Shown here one piece after another: positions 1 through 8,185 of a stretch of 33,594 nt of DNA. This DNA comes from an uncultured Clostridia bacterium (GTDB taxonomy: Bacteria; Bacillota; Clostridia; Oscillospirales; Ruminococcaceae): assembly GCA_947631445.1 (NCBI GenBank), contig CANRLN010000020.1:1-33594 (forward strand). The letters run 5' to 3'. Both the position numbers and the translations under genes were made by a program. The notes beneath the pieces were generated by a model. That model ran no database searches, was not told the origin of the DNA, and saw only the letters and a list, made by a program, of their open reading frames with translations. The stretch's first letter is position 1; each line of letters begins with the position of its first letter.

Positions 1-1293
1 CGTACAGCCGACTCGGGTTATCTTACCCGCCGTCTGGTTGATGTTTCTCAGGACGTTATTATTCGTGAGGTTGACTGCGGAACAACAAGCGGTATTGATG
101 TGTTTGAAATCAGCAACGGCAAGGAAATGATTGAACCTCTCCAAGAACGTCTTATTGGCAGATTCCTTGTTGATGATTTGAAAGACCCAAAAACTGGCGA
201 AATGATTGTTTCCAAAAACAAACTTATAAGTGAAAATGACGCAAAGAGAATTGTTTCGGTTCTTGAGCAGTCGGAGCGTACAAGAATTGCTATTCGTTCG
301 GTTCTTCAGTGCGAAGCTAAAAGTGGTGTTTGTGCTAAGTGCTATGGTGCTAACCTTGCAAACGGCAACATTGTTCAGGTCGGCGAGGCTGTCGGCGTAA
401 TTTCCGCTCAGTCTATCGGTGAACCTGGTACACAGCTTACCATGAGAACATTCCACACCGGTGGTATCGCTTCCGCAGAAGATATTACACAGGGTCTTCC
501 CCGTGTCGAGGAACTGTTTGAAAGCAGACGTCCAAAGGGTGCGGCTATCATCTCTAAGATTGGCGGTACTGTTAGAATTGAAGAAGTTCACAAGAACAAG
601 GACGTTATCAACAAAGATGTTATTGTTACAGGTAAGGACGAGGACGGTCTTGTTGAAAAGACATACACTATTCCTTATGGCTATAAGCTTAAGGTTCAGA
701 ACGGTAGCGTTGTAAATCCGGGCGACCCGATAACCGAAGGTTCTATCTATCCCGCCGATATTCTTGCGGTAAACGGCGTTCAAGCTGTTCAGAACTATAT
801 TATAACTGAGGTTCAAAAGGTTTACCGTATGCAGGGTGTTGATATTAACGATAAGCACATTGAGGTTATCGTTCGTCAGATGCTTAAGAAGGTTAAGGTT
901 GACGATGCAGGTAGTAGCTATCTGCTCCCCGGCTCTCTTACCAACAAGGCAGAGGTTGACGCAGTCAACAAGGAAATTCAGGCTAAAATTGATGCAGGCG
1001 ATTTCTCCGCAAGACTTGTTACTACAATTCCTGTTATTCAGGGTATTACCAAGGCTTCCATCAATTCGGATTCGTTCCTGTCGGCGGCTTCTTTCCAGGA
1101 AACAACAAAGGCTCTTACTGATGCCGCTATTCATGGAAAAACCGACCACCTGCTTGGTCTTAAGGAAAATGTTATTATTGGTAAGCTTATTCCTGCCGGA
1201 ACAGGTATGGATTTGTATAACAATGTTGAGATTGTTAAAAACGAAAGCTTTATTGAAAGAAACATTCTCCCTCTTTCCATTCCACAGCAGTAA
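1..1293 (+). CDS. rpoC: DNA-directed RNA polymerase beta' subunit, C-terminal part
   Basis: This is the catalytic beta' subunit of RNA polymerase, cut by the left window edge. The frame is open from base 1 ([15 protein letters not shown]), so the first in-frame ATG near 100 is internal and not the start. Visible landmarks are the zinc-binding [13 protein letters not shown] segment, and [22 protein letters not shown]-type sequence that belongs to the bridge helix/trigger loop region. A long C-terminal domain follows, ending [14 protein letters not shown]. Family membership is certain from these motifs. In Firmicutes rpoC normally follows rpoB; here it ends its transcript, because a near-perfect terminator follows the stop by about 28 nt and the next gene lies on the other strand. 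Confidence 0.98.
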   Translation, partial: RTADSGYLTRRLVDVSQDVIIREVDCGTTSGIDVFEISNGKEMIEPLQERLIGRFLVDDLKDPKTGEMIVSKNKLISENDAKRIVSVLEQSERTRIAIRSVLQCEAKSGVCAKCYGANLANGNIVQVGEAVGVISAQSIGEPGTQLTMRTFHTGGIASAEDITQGLPRVEELFESRRPKGAAIISKIGGTVRIEEVHKNKDVINKDVIVTGKDEDGLVEKTYTIPYGYKLKVQNGSVVNPGDPITEGSIYPADILAVNGVQAVQNYIITEVQKVYRMQGVDINDKHIEVIVRQMLKKVKVDDAGSSYLLPGSLTNKAEVDAVNKEIQAKIDAGDFSARLVTTIPVIQGITKASINSDSFLSAASFQETTKALTDAAIHGKTDHLLGLKENVIIGKLIPAGTGMDLYNNVEIVKNESFIERNILPLSIPQQ

Positions 1294-1320
1294 TATTTGA
1301 TTGGCTGTTAAATTTTACTA

Positions 1321-1361
1321 AATATTTGCCTCGCCATAAGCGGGGCAAATATTATTTTTTT
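1321..1361 (+). terminator. rho-independent terminator of rpoC
   Basis: There is a 14-bp stem (arms 1321-1334 and 1340-1353, one G-T pair) with a 5-nt loop, followed by ATTTTTTT. The core of the stem resembles the palindrome family found at 11674, 22186, 28715 and 30608, so it may be a member of that family acting as a terminator. Confidence 0.93.
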
Positions 1362-1385
1362 ATAAAAATTTTTAGCATTAAAAGA

Positions 1386-1417
1386 CCCCGAAAATTTAAA
1401 CATTTTCGGGGTTTTAA
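1386..1417 (-). terminator. terminator of the Na/Pi symporter gene (possibly bidirectional)
   Basis: A 10-bp stem has CCCCGAAAAT at 1386-1395 and its complement at 1402-1411. It is flanked by A-rich sequence on the left and T-rich sequence on the right. It lies directly after the stop of the minus-strand gene at 1425 and could also back up the rpoC terminator. Confidence 0.75.
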
Positions 1418-1424
1418 TTATTTT

Positions 1425-3179
1425 TTAAAAAGCATATTTTTTTGAAAGCTTTTCAACATCACGTTCAAATGCTCCGCCCTCTGTTTTGTATCTATGAATA
1501 ACATTATGTGTTTCTTCATTCGGTTCTTTGGACTGGAGAATAAACGCTGCAATGTTGGAACAGTGGTCGGCAATTCTTTCAAGGTTGGTAAGACAATCGG
1601 TGTAGATAAAACCAAGCTCAATGGTACATTCTTCTTTTTGAAGCCTTTGTACATGATGTCGCTTAAGTTTTGCACGAAGATTATCAATAACCTCCTCAAG
1701 GGCAAGAGTGTTATAGGCTGAATCAATATCATTATAACAAAAACCTTTGACTGCCGAACAGACTATATCCGAAACTGCACCATAAAGCGAATTCATTTCT
1801 TTTTCTGCCTCTTTAGAAAATTTTATCTTCTTTTCGCTCATTTCGGTTGCCGACTGAGAAAGATTAACCGATAAATCTGAAATTCTTTCAAAATCTCCCA
1901 TACAATGAAGTATCATTGCACAACGTTGGCTGTCGAAAATATCCATTTCAGATTTTGAAAGAGTAACAAGATAATTTCCGAGCTTGTCCTCATATCTATC
2001 CACAAGTTGTTCGTTTTCGCCGATTTCATTAATGGTTTGTTCAGAAAATTTTTGCAACGTTTTAATGGAAAGACCAACATTGTGTTCAGCGGTTTTTGCC
2101 ATAATCTGTGCAAGCGAATGACACTTTTCAAGAGCGATTGAAGGGTTGTTCAAGAAACGTGTGTCAAGAAGCTGGAATGTAGATTGCTTTGTTTTTTCCT
2201 GTTCGTCCTCTTTGAAAGTAAGATAAGCAAGCTTTTCAAGCAACTTTGAAAACGGGAGAAGTATAAGGGTTGTAGCAAAGTTGAAAATGGTATGCACCAA
2301 GGCAATTTTAAAAGCACTTATAGAGGAATCCATAAATGAAAAGCCTATAATACTGTTTAGTGTATAGAACACTGTCAAAAACAGTATTGTTCCAATAATA
2401 TTAAAATACAGATGAACAATAGCAACACGCTTAGCTGATTTGTTTGCACCAACAGACGAAAGCAGAGCGGTAACGCAAGTACCAATGTTCTGACCCAATA
2501 TAATTGGAAGTGCCGAACCAAAAGTGATGTTTACTTTTGTTGAAAGGGTTTGCAGAATACCCACCGATGCAGACGATGACTGAATAACCGCCGTCATAAA
2601 TGCACCCGCAAGTACGCCCAGTACAGGATTTTCAAACAATAATATAATTTTTGCAAAATTTGGGTCGGTTTTAAGCGGTTCAACCGCCGAACCCATTGCC
2701 GTCATACCAAACATAAGTATTGCAAAGCCAGTAAGGATATTGGCAATATGATGTTTCTTTTCGCTCTTTGAAAACATTATAAGTCCCACACCGATTAAGG
2801 CAAGTACAGGCGAAAAGGTTTCCGGTTTAAGCAACCTCATAAAAACATTGTCGCTTTCAATTCCCGAAAGACTTAAAATCCATGCGGTTATGGTAGTACC
2901 AATATTCGACCCCATAATAATTCCGATAACCTGCGAAAGTTTCATAATACCCGAGTTTACAAAGCCGATAAGCAAAACAGTAACTGCCGATGAGGATTGA
3001 ATAAGTGCTGTTACTCCTGCTCCTAAAAGAATTTGTTTAAACGGGTTGGAGGTAAGTCGGTCAAAAATCTTTTCAAGACTACCGCCCGCAAGCTTTTCCA
3101 GCCCCGAACCCATAACGTTCATACCATACAAGAATAATGCCAATCCACCAAGCATTGAAAGCCAATCAAAAACTGTCAT
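1425..3179 (-). CDS. Na+/phosphate symporter family protein with C-terminal PhoU domain
   Basis: The 584-residue protein is predicted to be an inner-membrane sodium/phosphate cotransporter of the NptA/PNaS type. The two inverted half-repeats of the family are visible. The first has LIQSSSAVTVLLIGF (residues 60-74) and GSNIGTTITAW; the second has VIQSSSASVGILQ near residue 200 and GQNIGTCVTALLSS. QSSSA is the family signature in the transport core. Roughly residues 350-560 are soluble, helical and charged, and resemble a PhoU-like domain, a fusion common in Firmicutes. The gene is monocistronic between two terminator-containing gaps. Three TTTACA-like sites lie upstream (see findings). Function is inferred from family; some members transport sodium or other anions instead. 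Confidence 0.9.
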   Translation of the reverse strand: MTVFDWLSMLGGLALFLYGMNVMGSGLEKLAGGSLEKIFDRLTSNPFKQILLGAGVTALIQSSSAVTVLLIGFVNSGIMKLSQVIGIIMGSNIGTTITAWILSLSGIESDNVFMRLLKPETFSPVLALIGVGLIMFSKSEKKHHIANILTGFAILMFGMTAMGSAVEPLKTDPNFAKIILLFENPVLGVLAGAFMTAVIQSSSASVGILQTLSTKVNITFGSALPIILGQNIGTCVTALLSSVGANKSAKRVAIVHLYFNIIGTILFLTVFYTLNSIIGFSFMDSSISAFKIALVHTIFNFATTLILLPFSKLLEKLAYLTFKEDEQEKTKQSTFQLLDTRFLNNPSIALEKCHSLAQIMAKTAEHNVGLSIKTLQKFSEQTINEIGENEQLVDRYEDKLGNYLVTLSKSEMDIFDSQRCAMILHCMGDFERISDLSVNLSQSATEMSEKKIKFSKEAEKEMNSLYGAVSDIVCSAVKGFCYNDIDSAYNTLALEEVIDNLRAKLKRHHVQRLQKEECTIELGFIYTDCLTNLERIADHCSNIAAFILQSKEPNEETHNVIHRYKTEGGAFERDVEKLSKKYAF

Positions 3180-3444
3180 AAAATTGCTCCCTAATTTCTT
3201 AAAATATTCTCAAAAATTTCATACACCCTTATTTTACACTATTTATGTAAACTTATGTTGTAATAAATATGAATTTGATGTAAATTTAAAATGTATTTCG
3301 TTAAATAATTAACAAACCAAGCAGTTTATATACATAATTTGTTCAAAGACACAAAACTTTATTTAAAATTACGAAAGTGAAATAATAATGTTGTTTATAT
3401 TTATAATATTTCCCGATATAGGTGGAGAAAACCATTAATAAAAA

Positions 3445-4830
3445 TTATTCTTGCTTTTTGGCAAAAACAGTGTTAAGTGCCTGCTTTAAATCCGAAACGG
3501 GAACAATTTCAATCTCATTTTGATTTATTATATCCTTGTCCAGCTGTGCCATACACACACGGGGTACAAGAATTTTTTTAAATCCCATTCGTTTGGATTC
3601 AATAATTCTTTGTTCCACCCTGCTGACCGAGCGAACCTCTCCGCCCAGTCCCACCTCTCCGACAGCGATAATATGCGGAGAAACAATCTTGTCGGTAAGT
3701 CCCGAATAAAGGGCGATTGCAATAGCTAAATCAACGGCGGGTTCGTCAATTTTAAGTCCACCAACGACGTTTAAATATACATCAAGCTGACCAAAGAAAA
3801 AACCAAGTCGTTTTTCCAACACCGCAACTAAAATTGCCATTCTGCCGAAGTCAATTCCTGTGGCAAGACGGCGTGGCACGGCAAATGCAGATTTTGCAAC
3901 CAATGCTTGTATCTCTACCATAATTGGACGTGTTCCCTCTATAACGCAAGAAACCGCACAGCCAGAAGCCCCCGTGGGTCTGCCCTCAAGGAACATCATT
4001 GAGGGATTTTCCACCTGTCGCAATCCTCTGTCCGCCATATCAAAAATACCTATTTCGTTTGTCGAACCAAAACGGTTTTTTATTCCTCTTAATATTCTGT
4101 ATGGCAGGTTTCTGTCCCCTTCAAAATAAAGAACAGTATCAACCATATGTTCCATGACTTTAGGTCCTGCAATTGCACCGTCCTTGTTTACATGACCTAC
4201 TATAAATATAGGTATATCCTGAGTTTTGGCGACTTTCATAAACAAATTGGTACATTCTCTAACCTGCACTATACTTCCCGCCGAAGATGACGAACTATCA
4301 CAGACCATTGTTTGAATAGAGTCTATAATAGCAATATCGGGGGTTTCTTTAGAAATAGTATTTGCAATTTCATGTGCGTTGCCCGAGGAAAGCAAAAACA
4401 AATTTTCGCTGTCAACCCCAAGTCTATCGGCTCTAAGCTTAATTTGCGAAACAGATTCTTCTCCAGAAATATATAATATGTCATTATTCTTGCCGAGATA
4501 CTGGCAGATTTGCAAAAGCAGGGTGGATTTTCCTATTCCGGGAGCTCCGCCAATAAGCACAACAGAACCTTTTACAAGTCCTCCGCCAAGAACCCTATCC
4601 AATTCACTAAGACCTGTTTTATATCTAACTTCCTGTTCGTCTGAATTTATTTCACGAATATTCAATATTTTATCCGAAAGATTTTCAGAGTTTGAGCTAC
4701 CAGATACTACACTGCTTAATTTTACTTCCTCTAAAGCACCTTGCTTGCACTGCGGGCAAACTCCAAGCCATTTAATGCTTGTGTAGCCACAATAAGGACA
4801 TTCATAACCAACGCTTTTTTGCTTTGCCAT
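3445..4830 (-). CDS. radA: DNA repair protein RadA/Sms
   Basis: RadA is a RecA-like ATPase/helicase that promotes branch migration in recombinational repair. Counting from the ATG at 4830, the protein has 461 residues. The parts in order are a zinc finger (C11, C14, C25, C28 in CPYCGY...CPQC), Walker A GAPGIGKST (95-103), the RadA-specific KNRFG motif (251-255), and a C-terminal Lon-protease-like domain ending in an alanine/leucine-rich segment. The frame opens 30 nt further upstream, but only the 4830 ATG has a Shine-Dalgarno sequence (AAGGAG about 9 nt away) and it gives the usual MAKxKxxYxCxxCG N-terminus. No clear terminator was seen downstream. Confidence 0.96.
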   Translation of the reverse strand: MAKQKSVGYECPYCGYTSIKWLGVCPQCKQGALEEVKLSSVVSGSSNSENLSDKILNIREINSDEQEVRYKTGLSELDRVLGGGLVKGSVVLIGGAPGIGKSTLLLQICQYLGKNNDILYISGEESVSQIKLRADRLGVDSENLFLLSSGNAHEIANTISKETPDIAIIDSIQTMVCDSSSSSAGSIVQVRECTNLFMKVAKTQDIPIFIVGHVNKDGAIAGPKVMEHMVDTVLYFEGDRNLPYRILRGIKNRFGSTNEIGIFDMADRGLRQVENPSMMFLEGRPTGASGCAVSCVIEGTRPIMVEIQALVAKSAFAVPRRLATGIDFGRMAILVAVLEKRLGFFFGQLDVYLNVVGGLKIDEPAVDLAIAIALYSGLTDKIVSPHIIAVGEVGLGGEVRSVSRVEQRIIESKRMGFKKILVPRVCMAQLDKDIINQNEIEIVPVSDLKQALNTVFAKKQE

Positions 4831-4894
4831 AAAAAAATTTCTCCTTTTTTGATAACACAAATGATATTTACAAAATTAATTTAAAAAATCTTGT

Positions 4895-4923
4895 GTGTTT
4901 CCTCGCCGTATGCGTGAAAACAC
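4895..4923. repeat. degenerate copy of dispersed GC-core palindrome
   Basis: The arms GTGTTT and AAACAC enclose CCTCGC and TGCGTGA around a short loop, with two mismatches. It lies inside the predicted radA 5' leader. It resembles the better-preserved copies at 22186 and 28715, but is the weakest member. Confidence 0.45.
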
Positions 4924-4984
4924 TACAAAAAATTATAAACAACTCCTTTAGCCACTTTCCAATATTATAATATACATAATATAT

Positions 4985-5013
4985 AGTATATCATGTTTTT
5001 TATGTTTTGTCAA
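4985..5013 (-). promoter_or_regulatory. sigma-A promoter of radA
   Basis: Read on the minus strand: TTGACA (5013-5008), a 17-nt spacer ending TGA, then TATACT (4990-4985). This gives a leader of about 150 nt before the radA start. Confidence 0.8.
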
Positions 5014-5059
5014 CAGAATATGACTAAAAACCTTCTAAAAGTTTATATATAATTTACGC

Positions 5060-5088
5060 TTGACAAAGCGCCAAAAATAGTGTATAAT
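5060..5088 (+). promoter_or_regulatory. sigma-A promoter of citrate synthase
   Basis: TTGACA at 5060-5065, a 17-nt spacer, then TATAAT at 5083-5088: both hexamers match the consensus exactly. The predicted start of transcription near 5095 gives a leader of about 240 nt. Confidence 0.9.
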
Positions 5089-5103
5089 ATAAAGTAGTAG
5101 AAG

Positions 5104-5298
5104 AAGCAAGGACGCTTTAATTGGTGTTCTTGCTTTTTGCTTATAATTTATCATTCGTAGCAATAAATTCACTATAAGCGAGTGATGAATTGCATAGAAC
5201 CGTGGGACACACGGGGTTAGCTCGCTTATGTTTAGTACACCTGTACTATCAAACTATTAAACGATAAACCCCGCCTCTATGAATAGCATAGGCGGTAT
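5104..5298 (+). promoter_or_regulatory. structured 5' leader of citrate synthase, possible riboswitch or attenuator
   Basis: Four stem-loops can be drawn. (1) A 12-bp stem at 5104-5115/5124-5135 runs into TTTTT and looks like a terminator close to the transcription start. (2) A 9-bp stem, ATAAGCGAG (5174-5182) with CTCGCTTAT (5221-5229), encloses an inner hairpin CCGTG/CACGG (5200-5204/5210-5214). (3) TAGTAC and GTACTA (5233-5238/5243-5248) form a 4-nt-loop hairpin. (4) CCGCC and GGCGG (5271-5275/5291-5295) form a further stem. A CCCCCTCC run sits just before the AAAGGA ribosome binding site and could mask it. I do not recognise an Rfam family; the T-box signature AGGGTGGNACCGCG is not present. 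Confidence 0.5.
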
Positions 5299-5334
5299 AT
5301 CACTATATCCCCCTCCATGAAAGGATTGATTAAA

Positions 5335-6693
5335 ATGTCTGAAAAGTACCCAATTGATTATAATGGTCGTTTTTATGATGCTAACGCCATAGACAAAAAA
5401 TATTTTGACAAATACGGTGTAAAAAGAGGACTGAGAAACTCGGACGGAACAGGCGTAATGGCAGGCGTTACAAAAATTTGTAATGTTCACGGCTATGTTA
5501 TTGACGATGGCGAAAAAACTTCTGATTATGGAAAGCTTACCTACCGTGGATACAGCATAAAAGACCTTATCGAAGCTAAGGATAAATGTCCTGTCGAAAA
5601 TCAATGCAGGGGCTTTGAGGAGGTTGCATATCTTCTTTTGATGGGCGAACTTCCAAACGACAAACAGCTAAGCGAATTTTCGCAAACCCTTTCCGAAAGA
5701 CGTTTGCTCCCCGGATTTTTGTTTGAGGATACTATTTTAAAAAGTCCCTCCAAGAATGTTATGAACAAGCTTGCAAGCACCATATTAATGCTCTATTCTT
5801 TTGATGAAAATGCTGATATTATTTCTGCTGAACACGAAATTGAAACAGCAATTGACATTATTTCAAGACTTCCTAACATTATGATTTCTGCTTATCAGGT
5901 TATGCGAAAGCATTTTTTCGGCGAATCTATGATTATGCACCCTATTATTGTTGGTCAGTCAACCTCTGAATTTATACTCTCGATGCTCCGAAACGACCGT
6001 AAATTTACCCACGATGAGGCAAGGCTTCTTGATATTATGCTTATGCTCCATGCCGACCACGGCGGTGGTAACAACTCAACTTTTACCTGCCGTGTTATGA
6101 CATCTTCGGGAACCGACCCTTATTCCGCTTATGCCGCTGCTATTGGCTCGCTTAAAGGTCCAAAGCACGGCGGTGCAAACAAAAAGGTTACTGGTATGCA
6201 CAAGGATATTATAAAGCACGTTAAAAATATACGAGATGAGGGCGAAGTTGCCGACTACCTCACCAAAATACTTAAAAAAGAGGCTTACGATGGAAGCGGT
6301 CTTGTGTATGGAATGGGTCACGCTGTTTACACCCTCTCCGACCCAAGAGCCGAAATTGTTAAGAAATATGCGGGAAAAATGGCAATGGGAACTGAATTTG
6401 AAGATAATTTTAAACTGCTTGAAATTATCGAAAGGATAACCCCCGAGCTGTTCGCAAAGGTCAAAGGCTCGGACAAGGCAATTTGTGCGAATATTGATAT
6501 GTATTCGGGATTTGTGTATGAAATGCTGGGTATTCCGCAGGACTTGTTCACTCCTCTTTTTGCAGTGGCAAGAATGGCAGGCTGGTGTGCCCACCGCTTT
6601 GAGGAAATTGTGGCGGGCGGAAGAATTATCCGTCCAGCTTACAAATCGGTGTTTAAAGACCGTGAATATGTTCCGCTTAAGGACAGAAAATAA
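5335..6693 (+). CDS. gltA: citrate synthase
   Basis: The enzyme condenses acetyl-CoA and oxaloacetate to citrate and CoA, feeding 2-oxoglutarate and glutamate synthesis. The 452-residue protein has the family catalytic residues: H278 in GPKHGGAN, H329 in GMGHAVYT and D388 in ANIDMYSGF. It also has LHADHGGGNNS (239-247) and the arginine-bearing ARMAGWCAHRFEE near the end. An ATG 18 nt upstream is in frame, but its first codons contain the ribosome binding site (AAAGGA) that serves the ATG at 5335, so 5335 is preferred. The gene is monocistronic: its own promoter and structured leader lie upstream and a terminator downstream. The strain may call the gene citZ. No other TCA gene is visible nearby. 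Confidence 0.96.
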   Translation: MSEKYPIDYNGRFYDANAIDKKYFDKYGVKRGLRNSDGTGVMAGVTKICNVHGYVIDDGEKTSDYGKLTYRGYSIKDLIEAKDKCPVENQCRGFEEVAYLLLMGELPNDKQLSEFSQTLSERRLLPGFLFEDTILKSPSKNVMNKLASTILMLYSFDENADIISAEHEIETAIDIISRLPNIMISAYQVMRKHFFGESMIMHPIIVGQSTSEFILSMLRNDRKFTHDEARLLDIMLMLHADHGGGNNSTFTCRVMTSSGTDPYSAYAAAIGSLKGPKHGGANKKVTGMHKDIIKHVKNIRDEGEVADYLTKILKKEAYDGSGLVYGMGHAVYTLSDPRAEIVKKYAGKMAMGTEFEDNFKLLEIIERITPELFAKVKGSDKAICANIDMYSGFVYEMLGIPQDLFTPLFAVARMAGWCAHRFEEIVAGGRIIRPAYKSVFKDREYVPLKDRK

Positions 6694-6695
6694 TA

Positions 6696-6726
6696 AAAAA
6701 TTCCCCTGTTTAAGGGGGATTTTTTT
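6696..6726 (+). terminator. terminator of citrate synthase
   Basis: A 7-bp C/G-rich stem (TTCCCCT with AGGGGGA, 5-nt loop) is followed by seven Ts, directly after the stop codon. Confidence 0.88.
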
Positions 6727-6783
6727 GTCGTGAAAATGTTTACATTATAACGATTAAATTTTAATCCAAAATTAATAATTATG

Positions 6784-6792
6784 TGATATACT
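6784..6792 (+). promoter_or_regulatory. extended -10 promoter of aldo/keto reductase gene
   Basis: TGATATACT matches an extended -10 element. No good -35 hexamer lies at the expected distance, so this is a moderate call. It would start transcription about 30 nt before the gene. Confidence 0.5.
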
Positions 6793-6828
6793 ATTAATTT
6801 ATTAGAATAGAAAGCGAGATGAAATATT

Positions 6829-7845
6829 ATGTTGTCATACAAAATTAAAAACGACAATTACGAACTCCAATTGCCCAGCCTTATCCTTGGCACGGCTAAT
6901 ATTGAACTTAATGACAACGACGACCTTTATTTTCCCATGCTTGACCGCTATGTTGAAAAGGGCGGAAACTGCATTGATACTGCAAGAATTTATTGTAGCT
7001 GGATTGAGGACGGCAAGGACGCAAGCGAAAGCACCATTGGAAGATGGCTTAAGGCACGAAACAACCGTGATAAAATTATTTTAATGACCAAAGGCGGTCA
7101 TCATGCCCATAATGAAGAAGGCGAAATCGTCAGCAGGCTTAACCAAAAGGCTTTGTGGCACGACCTAAACAAAAGCCTTGAATGTTTGCAGACAGATTAT
7201 ATTGATATATTTTTCCTGCACAGGGACGACCCCGAAGTGCCAGTAAGCGAAATTATGCCGATTTTGAACGATATGGTAACAAGCGGAAAGGTGCATTTTC
7301 TTGGTGCGTCCAACTGGTCGACAAGCCGTATTGAACAGGCAAACAAATTTGCCGAAGAAAACGGGCTTGAACCTTTCAGAGTAAGTCAGATTAACTATTC
7401 ACTCGCCCATATGAGCAGTGACGTTGTGGGCGACCCAACACAGGTTTGCATGAACATGGAAAGCTATGCTTGGTACACTAAAAACAATTTCCCAGTTATG
7501 GCATTTTCGCCACAGGCAAAAGGCTTTTTCATGAAACTCGAAAAGGGCGAAAATATATCAAATCAAATGGAAAGTGCATTTGTTTCCACGGCAAACCTCG
7601 GCAGACTGAGCAGGCTTAAAGATGTGTGCAAGGCGACAGAATACAGCACAGCACAGATTTGTCTTGCCTATTTAAACAGCCAAAAATTCCCGGTAAGTTC
7701 CGTGTTTGCGGTGTCAAAACTTTGGCAACTTGACGAAAACATGGAGGCACAGGATATAAAGCTTACCAAAAGTGCGGTGGCATATCTTGAAATGCAGTCC
7801 ATTCCACTTCCCGAAAAATTATTAATAATTGGCGATAAACAATAA
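6829..7845 (+). CDS. aldo/keto reductase
   Basis: This is an NAD(P)H-dependent reductase of the AKR superfamily with a TIM-barrel fold, 338 residues and probably cytosolic. The catalytic tetrad is visible as D50 (NCIDTARIY), Y55, K88 (LMTKGGH) and H131 (FFLHRDD). GASNWS is the usual strand-6 motif, and SVFAVSKLWQLDENM occupies the cofactor-binding region near the C-terminus. The substrate cannot be told from sequence; relatives act on sugars or small carbonyls. The ribosome binding site is weak (GCGAG). It stands alone between two terminators. Confidence 0.9.
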   Translation: MLSYKIKNDNYELQLPSLILGTANIELNDNDDLYFPMLDRYVEKGGNCIDTARIYCSWIEDGKDASESTIGRWLKARNNRDKIILMTKGGHHAHNEEGEIVSRLNQKALWHDLNKSLECLQTDYIDIFFLHRDDPEVPVSEIMPILNDMVTSGKVHFLGASNWSTSRIEQANKFAEENGLEPFRVSQINYSLAHMSSDVVGDPTQVCMNMESYAWYTKNNFPVMAFSPQAKGFFMKLEKGENISNQMESAFVSTANLGRLSRLKDVCKATEYSTAQICLAYLNSQKFPVSSVFAVSKLWQLDENMEAQDIKLTKSAVAYLEMQSIPLPEKLLIIGDKQ

Positions 7846-7853
7846 AAAAAACC

Positions 7854-7886
7854 AAATCCCTCATGAAAAAAATGGGGGATTTTTAT
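7854..7886 (+). terminator. terminator of aldo/keto reductase gene
   Basis: An 11-bp stem (AAATCCCTCAT at 7854-7864 with its complement at 7872-7882, one G-T pair) has a 7-nt A-rich loop and a short T run. Confidence 0.8.
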
Positions 7887-8185
7887 ATGGGTTTTTAAGA
7901 AACTCACATATAAATTTCACAAAATACACACACAATTTGAAAGAATTGCATAATTGAAAGGGTGGGTATTTGTTAGTATCTACAAAGATAAAAAAATATT
8001 GCGAAAAACTATTGACAAAATAAAGAAAGCATGTTATAATAAATACATAAAATAAAACAAGAACAAATCAAAAAATTATTTAGATTGTTTAAAGTTTTAT
8101 TAATAAGTTGTTAATTGCATCTATTGCAACAATTGGCTCAAATGCCGTGAAAAATAAAAATTTTTTATACAAAGGAGAGATTTAT
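7887..8185 (+). other. intergenic region and long leader of the pilin gene
   Basis: No gene is visible. The left part is plain AT-rich sequence. A strong promoter at 8012-8040 is followed by a leader of about 140 nt that contains a weak TTGTT/AACAA hairpin near 8107-8132 and a strong ribosome binding site, AAAGGAGAG, at 8171-8179. Confidence 0.6.
8012..8040 (+). promoter_or_regulatory. promoter of the pilus locus
   Basis: TTGACA at 8012-8017, a 17-nt spacer ending TGT, then TATAAT at 8035-8040. Both hexamers are perfect and the -10 is extended, so high expression is expected. Confidence 0.9.

Larger units (their letters stand above)
4831..5334. other. divergent radA/citrate synthase intergenic region
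   Basis: No gene is visible in this 504-nt stretch. From left to right it holds the radA ribosome binding site and leader, a degenerate copy of the palindrome family (4895-4923), the radA promoter on the minus strand, the citrate synthase promoter on the plus strand, and a leader with four predicted hairpins. Confidence 0.7.

Noticed and set aside
3180-3444. Possible small gene or radA terminator in the gap between the Na/Pi gene and radA
   Set aside because: No frame has a ribosome binding site and no stem with a T run was found.
4831-4860. Ten extra N-terminal residues for RadA
   Set aside because: No ribosome binding site for the upstream ATG; the zinc-finger N-terminus starts normally at 4830.
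5174-5229. T-box or tRNA-like element in the citrate synthase leader (GAACCGTGGG)
   Set aside because: The T-box core AGGGTGGNACCGCG and a specifier stem are absent, and the gene is not an aminoacylation gene. No cloverleaf can be drawn.
6076-6594. A 172-codon frame antisense to citrate synthase
   Set aside because: A codon-bias shadow of the sense gene; its Cys/His/Phe-rich sequence has no family resemblance.
8108-8185. A longer pilin starting at TTG 8108
   Set aside because: It would put 26 residues before the signal peptide and lacks a ribosome binding site; AAAGGAGAG directs the 8186 ATG.
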